Positions 26,001-33,531 of a DNA stretch of 42,760 bases are shown here, one piece after another. The stretch comes from Paractinoplanes rishiriensis (GTDB lineage Bacteria; Actinomycetota; Actinomycetes; Mycobacteriales; Micromonosporaceae). A program made the position numbers and the translations under genes. Where the stretch lies: positions 1 to 42,760 of the forward strand of contig NZ_BOMV01000046.1 in the NCBI RefSeq assembly GCF_016862375.1, in the 5' to 3' direction. The notes beneath the pieces are model-generated. The model had not been told where the DNA came from. It saw nothing but the letters and a program-made list of their open reading frames with translations, and made no database searches. The stretch's first letter is position 1, and each line of letters begins with the position of its first letter.

Positions 26001-26029
26001 TTGCATCAATGTATTTCTATGGTTACGAT
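26001..26029 (+). promoter_or_regulatory. Housekeeping-type promoter of the ricin-lectin gene
   Basis: TTGCAT (26001-26006) and TACGAT (26024-26029) are 17 bp apart. They sit in a stretch (25980-26050) that is strikingly AT-rich for this genome and lies about 40 bp before the start codon. Confidence 0.5.
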
Positions 26030-26068
26030 GCTGCCTAATGAACAGCAAACCAAATGGGGGAGAGTGAG

Positions 26069-26608
26069 TTGTTCGTGACCCGCAAATCGATCATTGCGGC
26101 TCTGGCGGCCGTATGTTCGGCGGCCCTGATTCTGGTAGCGCCCGCTGCCCCGGCAAGGGCGGAGAGCGTGCAGACCTTCCAGAACGCGTATCTTCGCCGA
26201 GGCTTCATGCTCTCGTGTTGCGATTCCAACGCGGCGGCACCGGCCTGGCTCGAGCAGTTCGGAAACGCCGCATGGACGGTCTACTCCGTCGGCTCGGTGA
26301 ACGGACACGGCATCGTCCGACTGCAGTCCGCCGACAGGCCCGCCGCCGGCTGCCTCGACAGCCACGGCAATAACGCCGGCGGCTCGGTGTGGGTTCAGGC
26401 TTGCAACAGCGGCGATTACCAGAAATGGGAAGTCTTCAACGTCTCGTCCGGTGGTGAAAGCTTCGTGGTGTTCAAGAGCCGGGGGGCCTATACCCAGCAG
26501 GGTGGCCGGCATCTGTGCGTTGCCGGCAAACTCGTCACCAACGGGGTGCGCGAAGGCATCCACCTGGCCACCTGCAACACCGGCGATTCCTGGCAGCGAT
26601 TCTTCTAG
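26069..26608 (+). CDS. Secreted ricin B-type (beta-trefoil) lectin
   Basis: 179 aa from the TTG at 26069, which has GGGGGAGAG at ideal distance; ATG 26054 and GTG 26075 are alternatives. A signal peptide (RKSIIAALAAVCSAALILVAPAAPARA) precedes a single beta-trefoil domain. Ricin-type repeats are visible: GCLDSHGNNAGGSVWVQAC followed by YQKWEVF, and HLCVAGK followed by LATCNTGDSWQRF (QxW-like ends). Paired Cys suggest disulfides in each lobe. No catalytic domain is attached, so it should bind carbohydrate outside the cell. It lies beside the multidomain hydrolase and SUKH genes in what looks like an accessory insertion. It is followed by a strong hairpin. Confidence 0.82.
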   Translation: MFVTRKSIIAALAAVCSAALILVAPAAPARAESVQTFQNAYLRRGFMLSCCDSNAAAPAWLEQFGNAAWTVYSVGSVNGHGIVRLQSADRPAAGCLDSHGNNAGGSVWVQACNSGDYQKWEVFNVSSGGESFVVFKSRGAYTQQGGRHLCVAGKLVTNGVREGIHLATCNTGDSWQRFF

Positions 26609-26633
26609 GTTGCTTGAAAAGCCGGACAGCAAG

Positions 26634-26666
26634 GAACAGCCGGGCCGCGGAGCGGCCCGGCTGTTC
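26634..26666. terminator. Bidirectional hairpin between lectin gene and ino1
   Basis: Perfect 15-bp stem, GAACAGCCGGGCCGC (26634-26648) with its complement (26652-26666), and a 3-nt loop, followed by a weak T-rich stretch. It lies between two convergent genes. Confidence 0.85.
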
Positions 26667-26679
26667 TCGTTTACGCAGG

Positions 26680-27759
26680 TCAGCGCTCGATCTCGCCGCG
26701 GATGAAGGCCTCGACGGCGTCCTTCGCGTCGTGGTCGTTGTACTGCACCGGCGGCGACTTCATGAAGTAGGACGACGCCGACAGGATCGGGCCACCGATG
26801 CCGCGGTCCTTGGCGATCTTCGCAGCCCGGACCGCGTCGATGATGACGCCGGCCGAGTTGGGCGAGTCCCACACCTCGAGCTTGAGCTCGGCGTTCAGCG
26901 GGGTGTCACCGAACGAGCGGCCCTCCAGGCGGATGTAGGCCCACTTGCGGTCGTCGAGCCACGGCACGTGGTCGGACGGGCCGATGTGCACGTCGCTCTT
27001 GACCATCTCGTGCGGGATCTGGCTGGTCACCGACTGGGTCTTCGAGATCTTCTTGGAGACCAGGCGGTTGCGCTCCAGCATGTTCATGAAGTCCATGTTT
27101 CCGCCGAAGTTGAGCTGGTACGTGCGCAGCAGCTCGACACCGCGGTCTTCGAACAGCTTGGCCAGCGCCCGGTGCACGATCGTCGCACCGACCTGGCTCT
27201 TGATGTCGTCACCGACGATCGGCAGGCCGGCGTCGGTGAACTTCTGCGCCCACACCGGGTCGGACGCGATGAAGACCGGCAGCGCGTTGACGAACCCGCA
27301 GCCCGCGTCGATCGCGGCCTGGGCGTAGTACTTGTCCGCCTGCTCGGAGCCGACCGGCAGGTAGGAGACGACCACGTCGACCTGCGCCTCCCGCAGGGCG
27401 GCGGCGACGTCGACGACCTCGGCCGGGGACTCCTCGATGATCTCCCGGTAGTACGTGCCCAGACCGTCGAACGTCGGTCCACGCTGGACGGTGACGCCGG
27501 TGGGCGGCACGTCGGTCAGCTTGATCGTGTTGTTCTCGCTGGCGACGATCGCCTCGGCCAGATCCATGCCGACCTTCTTGGCGTCCACGTCGAACGCCGC
27601 GACGAACTGCACGTCGGATACGTGGTAGTCGCCGAAGGTCACGTGCATGAGACCCGGGACGCGGTCGTTCGGGTCGGCGTTCCGGTAGTACTCCACACCC
27701 TGCACGAGGGACGAGGCGCAGTTACCCACACCGACGATGGCGACGCGGACGGAGCCCAT
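26680..27759 (-). CDS. ino1: Inositol-3-phosphate synthase
   Basis: 359 aa, full length for the actinobacterial enzyme. It converts glucose 6-phosphate to inositol 3-phosphate with NAD, the first step towards phosphatidylinositol and mycothiol. The N-terminal Rossmann motif is VAIVGVGNCASSLVQG. Family segments are VNALPVFIASDP, VGDDIKSQVGATIVHR, LNFGGNMDFMNML, DHVPWLDDRKWAYIRLEG and LKLEVWDSPNSAGVIIDAVR. A strong GGAGG lies upstream of the ATG. It is 24 bp after padR on the same strand, so both are probably transcribed from the palindrome-bearing promoter upstream of padR. Confidence 0.97.
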   Translation of the reverse strand: MGSVRVAIVGVGNCASSLVQGVEYYRNADPNDRVPGLMHVTFGDYHVSDVQFVAAFDVDAKKVGMDLAEAIVASENNTIKLTDVPPTGVTVQRGPTFDGLGTYYREIIEESPAEVVDVAAALREAQVDVVVSYLPVGSEQADKYYAQAAIDAGCGFVNALPVFIASDPVWAQKFTDAGLPIVGDDIKSQVGATIVHRALAKLFEDRGVELLRTYQLNFGGNMDFMNMLERNRLVSKKISKTQSVTSQIPHEMVKSDVHIGPSDHVPWLDDRKWAYIRLEGRSFGDTPLNAELKLEVWDSPNSAGVIIDAVRAAKIAKDRGIGGPILSASSYFMKSPPVQYNDHDAKDAVEAFIRGEIER

Positions 27760-27783
27760 CGCGTTTGCCTCCTTGTTTGTTCA

Positions 27784-28431
27784 TCACGGCCGGTCCAGGT
27801 GCGGACGCGGGGGTTCGGGGGATGCGTCCCCGGCCACCGGCTTCTGCGGCTCGGTGGTGGGGATGTCGATGGCACCGGCGGGACCCGCCGGCGCGCGGCC
27901 GGAGCGCTCGTTGGTGATGAGCTCCTCCAACCAGCGGACCTCGCGTTCGCAAGCGTCGAGGCCGTGGCGCTGAAGTTCGAGGGTGTACGCGTCGAGCCGG
28001 TCGGCGGCGCGGGACAGCACCTCGCGCAAGCCCTCCCGCCGCTCCTCGATCCGCCGGCGCCGGCCTTCGAGGATGCGCAACCGGGTGGCCCGGTCGGTAC
28101 GGGAGAAGAAGGCGAAATGCACGCCGAAACCGGCATCGTCGTAGGTTTCCGGGCCGGCCTGCGCGAGCAGGTCGGCGAACCGCTCCTTGCCCTCGGCAGT
28201 GATCTTGTAGACAACCCGGCCGCGCTTGCTCGTCATCGGGGGAATGATCGACGGATCCGAGGCGGATTCGGTGATCCATCCGGCCGATTGCAGACGTTTG
28301 AGCGTCGGGTACAGGGTGCCGTAGCTGATCGCCGCGCGGATCGTGCCCAGCTTGGTCGCGAGCTCTTTACGCAGCTCGTACCCGTGCATCGGGTTTTCCT
28401 GGAGCAGGCCCAGGATCGCCAATTCCAACAT
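27784..28431 (-). CDS. PadR family transcriptional regulator
   Basis: 215 aa from the ATG at 28431, with AAGGAGG ten bases upstream. The N-terminal winged helix is MLELAILGLLQENPMHGYELRKEL through YGTLYPTLKRLQSAGWI and RGRVVYKITAEGKERF, as in PadR/Vir-type regulators. The C-terminal dimerisation helices are long and charged (RILEGRRRRIEERREGLREVL through EREVRWLEELITNER). A proline-rich tail follows. It stands directly upstream of ino1, as Rv0047c does in M. tuberculosis. A perfect 11-bp inverted repeat 24 bp upstream of its start is the likely autoregulatory operator. The effector is unknown. Confidence 0.92.
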   Translation of the reverse strand: MLELAILGLLQENPMHGYELRKELATKLGTIRAAISYGTLYPTLKRLQSAGWITESASDPSIIPPMTSKRGRVVYKITAEGKERFADLLAQAGPETYDDAGFGVHFAFFSRTDRATRLRILEGRRRRIEERREGLREVLSRAADRLDAYTLELQRHGLDACEREVRWLEELITNERSGRAPAGPAGAIDIPTTEPQKPVAGDASPEPPRPHLDRP

Positions 28432-28454
28432 CGGCCACCCCCTCCTTCTGCCCC

Positions 28455-28477
28455 CGATGTATCGGGCCGATACATCG
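28455..28477. promoter_or_regulatory. Candidate PadR operator
   Basis: Arms CGATGTATCGG and CCGATACATCG form a perfect inverted repeat around one central base. The ATGTAT/ATACAT core resembles known PadR-family boxes. It lies between padR and the divergent DUF5318 gene and could control padR-ino1. Confidence 0.7.
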
Positions 28478-28590
28478 CTACCGTAGATCCACGGTTGCCA
28501 GGGCGCAACATGATGACGAAGACGGGAGCACCGCGCCACGCTGCGTGATGACTGTCGCCGCCCGCGCGCTGACCGCGTACTCTCTTCGCC

Positions 28591-29058
28591 ATGCGCACGC
28601 AGCGGCAGGTCGTGGACTACTCGCTACAGAAGCGAGCAGTGCTGCGTGACGTGCAGAGCGGCCGGATCGGGACGCTCGAGGTGTGCGACGCCTCGCCGTA
28701 CCTGAAAAACGCTGCTCGCTTCCATGGCGAGCCGACCGACGACCGCTGTCCGGTCTGCCGCCGGGACAATCTCACCCTGGTGCATTACATCTACGGCGAT
28801 GAGCTCAAGCAGTCCGCCGGACAGGCCCGCAAGCTGGCCGAACTACCGGTCCTGGCGATGACGCTGCGTGAGTTTCAGGTGTTCGTCGTGGAGGTGTGCC
28901 GCTCGTGCGCGTGGAATCACCTGATCCAGCAGTACATGCTGGGCCGGGACGCGCTGAACGTCGACGAACTTGATCGGGGCGAGGCCATGGCCTCGTCCGC
29001 CGCGGGCCGCCACCGCGGGACAGGGTCGTCGTCACATGGCAGGGAGGGCCGCCGTTGA
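28591..29058 (+). CDS. DUF5318 family protein
   Basis: 155 aa. The core matches the actinobacterial DUF5318 family (Rv0049 in M. tuberculosis), which has no known function: QRQVVDYSLQKRAVLRDVQSG, VCDASPYLKNAARFHG, and CPVCRRDNLTLVHYIYGDELKQSAGQA. A CPVC pair and a second Cys pair (CRSC) near residue 110 could bind zinc. The C-terminal 25 residues are disordered. TACTCT ends seven bases before the ATG and no ribosome-binding site is visible, so the transcript may be leaderless. It precedes the penicillin-binding protein gene, as in related genomes. Confidence 0.88.
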   Translation: MRTQRQVVDYSLQKRAVLRDVQSGRIGTLEVCDASPYLKNAARFHGEPTDDRCPVCRRDNLTLVHYIYGDELKQSAGQARKLAELPVLAMTLREFQVFVVEVCRSCAWNHLIQQYMLGRDALNVDELDRGEAMASSAAGRHRGTGSSSHGREGRR

Positions 29059-29250
29059 TGTGGCTCGATCTCGTTACCGTGGAAACGACGACTCCGACCG
29101 ACTGGCGCATCCAGCGCAGCAAACGGTCAATGACGACATCCGACAGGGCGGCTGCCGGTACGCAGCCCAAATCGACCGCATGTGGCCGTGCGGGCAGGGG
29201 CCCCTCCAGGGCTCTTCCGGCAGGCGCCACCGCGACCGAGGTGTGACCGA

Positions 29251-31878
29251 ATGAACTCGTACGGCGATTCGCAGTCTCCGCGTGCCCGGGCCAGCGTGCC
29301 CGGGTCCGGTGCCTCCCCGCCTGACGACAGCCGTCCAGCCCCCGACGCCTATCGGCGCGGTGCCGGCGGGCGTGCCAGCGTGGGCAGCGCCTCGGTCGGT
29401 TCGGCATCGGCGGGTCGCGCCCCGGTCGGCAGCGCGTCCGTGGGTGGCACCACCGGCTCCGCCCGGGTGGGCGGCACGACCGGCTCGGCCCGCGTCGGCG
29501 GCCGCGCCTCGGTCGGCAACGCCCCGGTCGGCGGCATCACCGGTTCGGCCCGGGTCGGCGCCCGCGCCTCGGTGCGTCCCGGCCTCGACGGGCCGGAGTC
29601 GCCAGGCAGCCCCGGCCGCCCGAGCCTGGAGCGGTCGAAGGCGGCCAAGAAGCGCCGCCGGGCCAACATCCTGACCGCCGCGGCCGCCGTGGTGGTCATC
29701 CTGCTCGGCGCCGGCGTGGTCGGCGGCACCTACTTCTTCGACAGCGTCGAACTGCCGGCCGCGAAGACCGAGGACCAGTCCAACGTCATCCAGTACGGCA
29801 ACGGCGCCCCGCTCGCCAAGATCGGCGACCAGAACCGTACGGTCGTGCCCGAGTCGCGGATCAACAAGTACGTCAAGGACGCGGTCATCGCGGCCGAGGA
29901 CCAGAACTTCCGCGATCACCACGGCATCGACATGAAGGGCATCGTCCGCGCCGCGTGGAACAACTTCACCGGCGGTGCCACCCAGGGCGCCTCGACGATC
30001 ACCCAGCAGTACGCGCGGCACGTCGCCGACCTCAAGGACATCAGCATCAACCGCAAGCTGCGCGAGGCGGTGATCGCCCGCAAGCTGGAGTCGCAGTACA
30101 GCAAGGACGACATCCTCGGGCTCTACCTGAACTACGTCGACATGGGCTCGGGCCGCTACGGCATCGAGGCCGCGGCGCAGGGTTACTTCGGCAAGTCGAC
30201 GCTCACCCCGATCAACGAGAAGAACGCGGTCACGCCGTACGAGGCCGCGGTTCTCGCCGGGATCATCAAGCAGCCGTACCCGGACAAGATCTCGAAGGGC
30301 TTCGACCCCACCCAGAACCCCACCGGTGCCAAGGACCGCTGGGAATACACCATGAAGGCCATGCTCGGCCTGGGTGCCATCACCCAGGAGCAGTACGACA
30401 AGCGGGTCTTCCCCAAGCCCAAGCCGCGCAGCGCCAGCACCTGCAAGACCTGTGCGGCAGACACCGCGGTCGGCATGGTCATCCGGCACGTCCGGGCCGA
30501 ACTGGCGGCAATGGGCATCGACGCGAACGAGTTCGAGCGCGGCGGCCTGACGGTCACCACGACGATCGACCCCGACGTGCAGAAGGCGGCTGAGCGGGCC
30601 GGCTCGCGGTCCAGCAAGACCTCGCCGATGAACGGCAAGCCGAAGTCCTACCAGGCGGCGGTCATCGGCATCGACCCGACCAGCGGGCGGGTGCTCGGCT
30701 ACTACGCCGGTGACGACCCCACCGGTTACGACTATGGCGGCTACCTCTCCGATGATGGCACCAAGATCCTCGGTGGCCAGTCGCCCGGCTCGACCATGAA
30801 GATTTACACCCTGGCGGCCGGGCTCAAGGAGGGCTTGTCCTTCGACAGCATCTGGAACGGCGAGCTGAAGCGGCCGAACGGCAAGGAGATCAACAACGCC
30901 GGCGCCGACCCGGGCCGGATCTGCAGCGGCAAGATCAAGTTCTGCGACCTGGAAACGTCGACGATCAAGTCGTACAACTTCCCGTTCTACTGGATCGCCG
31001 ACACGATCGGCCGTGACAAGGTCATCTCCGCGGCCAAGTCGGCCGGCGTCAAGCACATGTTCAACGACGACGGCAAGATGATCGACCTGACCAAGACCAA
31101 CGCGTCGACCTGGGGCAAGTCCTTCGACAACGAGGTCGCGTTCGGCCAGTACCGAGTGGTGCCGCTGGAACACGCCGAGGGCGTCTCGACGATCGTCAAC
31201 CAGGGCGTGCACCACAAGGCGCACTTCATCAAGCAGGTGAAGCGGGTCAACCCGGAGACCGGCAAGACCGAGGTCTTCGGCCAGGACAAGGCTGAGGGCA
31301 AGCGAGTCTTCGACGCCGACCAGATGTCCAACCTCACCGGCGTGATGAAGAAGATCGTCCAGACCAACAACCGCAACCTGGACAACGGCCGCGAGGCGAT
31401 CGCCAAGAGTGGCACCTGGGAGTTCGACGACGAGAAGGACGACGACGTCGGCAGCGGTGACTGCTGGTTCGTCGGCGGCACCCCCAACCTGTCGGCGACC
31501 GTGTGGGTCGGCGGCAAGGGCAACAAGGTCGAGCTCAAGGACAACGGGCGCGACATGTTCGGTTCCGGCACGCCGGCGCGCATCTGGGAGAAATTCCTCA
31601 ACGAGGCGACCGACGCGATGAACCTCAAGAAGGTCGACTTCCCGCAGCGGATCCCGACCGGTGACCCGGCCAAGTTCGGCAACGGTGAGCGTCCGCCGGC
31701 GCCGCAGAACGACTGCGCGCTCCAGCTGATCGGCATCGAGTGCAACGGCCCCGGCAACGGCGGTCCCGGCAACAACGGCGGCCCGGGCAACAACGGTGGC
31801 GGCCAGGGCAACGACGACCAGCAGGACAACGGCAACGTCGGGACATTCCCGTTCAACACCACAACACCAGGCACTTAG
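29251..31878 (+). CDS. ponA: Class A penicillin-binding protein (transglycosylase/transpeptidase)
   Basis: 875 aa from the ATG at 29251 with GAGGTG upstream. The cytoplasmic N terminus (about 1-135) is low-complexity with repeats of the type GSARVGG and ASVG. One membrane helix follows (RRANILTAAAAVVVILLGAGVV). The GT51 domain has the catalytic Glu216 in EDQNFRDHHGID and the GGATQGASTITQQYAR motif. The transpeptidase domain shows SxxK as STMK (S514, K517), SxN as SYN (574-576) and the KTG-type box as KSGT (K719). A Gly/Asn-rich tail (GGPGNNGGPGNNGG) closes it. It polymerises and cross-links peptidoglycan outside the membrane. A rho-independent terminator follows at 31899. Confidence 0.96.
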   Translation: MNSYGDSQSPRARASVPGSGASPPDDSRPAPDAYRRGAGGRASVGSASVGSASAGRAPVGSASVGGTTGSARVGGTTGSARVGGRASVGNAPVGGITGSARVGARASVRPGLDGPESPGSPGRPSLERSKAAKKRRRANILTAAAAVVVILLGAGVVGGTYFFDSVELPAAKTEDQSNVIQYGNGAPLAKIGDQNRTVVPESRINKYVKDAVIAAEDQNFRDHHGIDMKGIVRAAWNNFTGGATQGASTITQQYARHVADLKDISINRKLREAVIARKLESQYSKDDILGLYLNYVDMGSGRYGIEAAAQGYFGKSTLTPINEKNAVTPYEAAVLAGIIKQPYPDKISKGFDPTQNPTGAKDRWEYTMKAMLGLGAITQEQYDKRVFPKPKPRSASTCKTCAADTAVGMVIRHVRAELAAMGIDANEFERGGLTVTTTIDPDVQKAAERAGSRSSKTSPMNGKPKSYQAAVIGIDPTSGRVLGYYAGDDPTGYDYGGYLSDDGTKILGGQSPGSTMKIYTLAAGLKEGLSFDSIWNGELKRPNGKEINNAGADPGRICSGKIKFCDLETSTIKSYNFPFYWIADTIGRDKVISAAKSAGVKHMFNDDGKMIDLTKTNASTWGKSFDNEVAFGQYRVVPLEHAEGVSTIVNQGVHHKAHFIKQVKRVNPETGKTEVFGQDKAEGKRVFDADQMSNLTGVMKKIVQTNNRNLDNGREAIAKSGTWEFDDEKDDDVGSGDCWFVGGTPNLSATVWVGGKGNKVELKDNGRDMFGSGTPARIWEKFLNEATDAMNLKKVDFPQRIPTGDPAKFGNGERPPAPQNDCALQLIGIECNGPGNGGPGNNGGPGNNGGGQGNDDQQDNGNVGTFPFNTTTPGT

Positions 31879-31898
31879 CTGCCCTGACCGGTTCTCCT

Positions 31899-31940
31899 GG
31901 CCGGCGTGTGCCCGCACCGGGTACACGCCGGCCGTTTTTT
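31899..31940 (+). terminator. Rho-independent terminator after the PBP gene
   Basis: Perfect 11-bp stem, GGCCGGCGTGT (31899-31909) with ACACGCCGGCC (31923-31933), then G and six T. Confidence 0.93.
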
Positions 31941-31991
31941 CGCCGGAGGTCGTCCCGTAGTGCGGCTCGCCATACGGCATGATGCGATGTC

Positions 31992-33527
31992 ATGAGCACG
32001 CAACCGTCCCAGGACATCGACCGACCCGACGGCCCGGCTCCGGCCGAACCGGCGACGGGGGACGGTTTTGTGCGTGGTCTGTCCCAGGCCATCGGCGGCC
32101 CGCTCGGCAAGCACGCGGTCCGGTCCGACTCGCGGCCCGACAGGTTCTGGTCGGCCAAGCGGATCATCCTGGCGCTCGTGTGCCTCACGCTGGCGCTGTC
32201 CTGGGTGCAGAAGTCGCCGTGTCAGAGCGGCGACTGGCAGAAGAACGTCCAGTACACCCGGTTCTGCTACACCGACGTGCTGGCCCTGTACTACGCCGAG
32301 CACCTCAACGAGGGCAAGGTGCCGTACAAGGACTGGCCGGTGGAGTACCCGGTGGTCACCGGCTACTTCATGGGCGCGCTGGGCCTGCCGGTGCACGCGT
32401 ACGGGCAGGACAATCCCGAGATCAACCAGGGCACCTGGTTCTACAACATCAACGCCCTGATCCTCTCGATCTTCGCGGTCGCCACCGCCGCCGTGATCCT
32501 GGCACTGCGCCGCCGCCGACCATGGGACGCGGCGATCTTCGCGCTGTCCCCGATCATCTTCTTCACCGCCACGGTCAACTGGGACTTCCTGGCGATCGGG
32601 CTGGCCGCCATCGGTCTCTACCTGTGGGCGAAGAAGCATCCGGTCTGGGCCGGCGTCTTCCTGGGACTGGGCGCCGCCGCGAAACTCTGGCCGTTGTTCA
32701 TACTCGGCCCGATCCTGGTACTCGCCATGCGCACGAAGTCGTACGTGCCCTGGTTGAAAGCTTTTATGGCGACCGCCGCCACCTGGGCCGTGGCGAACTT
32801 CCCGGTCTGGTATCTGTGGCACGAGAGCTGGTTGCGCTTCTTCCGCCTCAACTCGGAACGCCCGATCGACTGGGGCACATTCTGGTACATCGGCCGCTAC
32901 CTGGACGGCAAGTGGAACAGCGGCAACCCCGGTGACCAGGGCCCGTTCCAATGGCTGAGCAACCACGTGGACCCGCACCTCAACTACCTGACGTACGGGC
33001 TGTTCGGCCTGTCCTGCATCGCCATCGCGATCCTGGCCCTGCTGGCGCCGAAGCGGCCCCGCCTGGCCCAGCTCAGCTTCCTGGTGGTCGCGGCCTTCCT
33101 GATCTTCAGCAAGGTGTGGTCCCAGCAGTACGTGCTGTGGCTGCTGCCGCTGATCGTGCTGGCCCGCCCGCGCTGGGGCGCCATCATCGCCTGGACGGTG
33201 GCGGAGTTCGGCTACTTCACGGCGTTCTACGCCGAGCTGCTGGGCGCCGGTGGCAAGCCGGTGATCCCCGAGGGTACGTTCGTGCTGGCCTCGTCGCTCC
33301 GCCTGATCACCGTGGCGATCCTGTGCGGCCTGGTGATCCGCGAGATCTGGCGCCCCGAACTCGACGAGGTCCGCAAGACCTACGGCGACGAGGATCCGGA
33401 CGCCGGCACCCTCAACCGCCCGGACGCGCCGTGGATCAGTTCGTTGCGGCGCAGCTTCCGGGTGGACCGCACGCCGAAGCCCGAGACGCCTTCCACCCCG
33501 GAACCTGTGATGTCCGCGAGTTCCTGA
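31992..33527 (+). CDS. GT87-type polyprenol-phosphate-mannose-dependent mannosyltransferase
   Basis: 511 aa multi-pass membrane protein. The N-terminal 50 residues are cytoplasmic and polar; the first helix is RIILALVCLTLALSWV. The conserved outer loop CYTDVLALYYAEHLNEGKVPYKDWPVEYPVVTGYFMG carries the acidic residue and WPVEYP motif of GT87/DUF2029 proteins. About ten hydrophobic segments follow, including FTATVNWDFLAIGLAAIGLYLWAKK and SKVWSQQYVLWLLPLIVLA. The family transfers mannose from a polyprenol carrier to lipid or wall glycans. Rv0051 holds the same place after ponA in M. tuberculosis. It ends 4 bp from the convergent 33532-36885 gene. Confidence 0.85.
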   Translation: MSTQPSQDIDRPDGPAPAEPATGDGFVRGLSQAIGGPLGKHAVRSDSRPDRFWSAKRIILALVCLTLALSWVQKSPCQSGDWQKNVQYTRFCYTDVLALYYAEHLNEGKVPYKDWPVEYPVVTGYFMGALGLPVHAYGQDNPEINQGTWFYNINALILSIFAVATAAVILALRRRRPWDAAIFALSPIIFFTATVNWDFLAIGLAAIGLYLWAKKHPVWAGVFLGLGAAAKLWPLFILGPILVLAMRTKSYVPWLKAFMATAATWAVANFPVWYLWHESWLRFFRLNSERPIDWGTFWYIGRYLDGKWNSGNPGDQGPFQWLSNHVDPHLNYLTYGLFGLSCIAIAILALLAPKRPRLAQLSFLVVAAFLIFSKVWSQQYVLWLLPLIVLARPRWGAIIAWTVAEFGYFTAFYAELLGAGGKPVIPEGTFVLASSLRLITVAILCGLVIREIWRPELDEVRKTYGDEDPDAGTLNRPDAPWISSLRRSFRVDRTPKPETPSTPEPVMSASS

Positions 33528-33531
33528 CCGG

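Noticed and set aside
26515..28548. 677-codon rightward frame across ino1 and padR
   Set aside because: It is antisense to two clearly recognisable genes.
29074..31980. 968-codon frame antisense to the PBP gene
   Set aside because: It is the mirror of a GC-rich gene whose rightward translation has every PBP catalytic motif.
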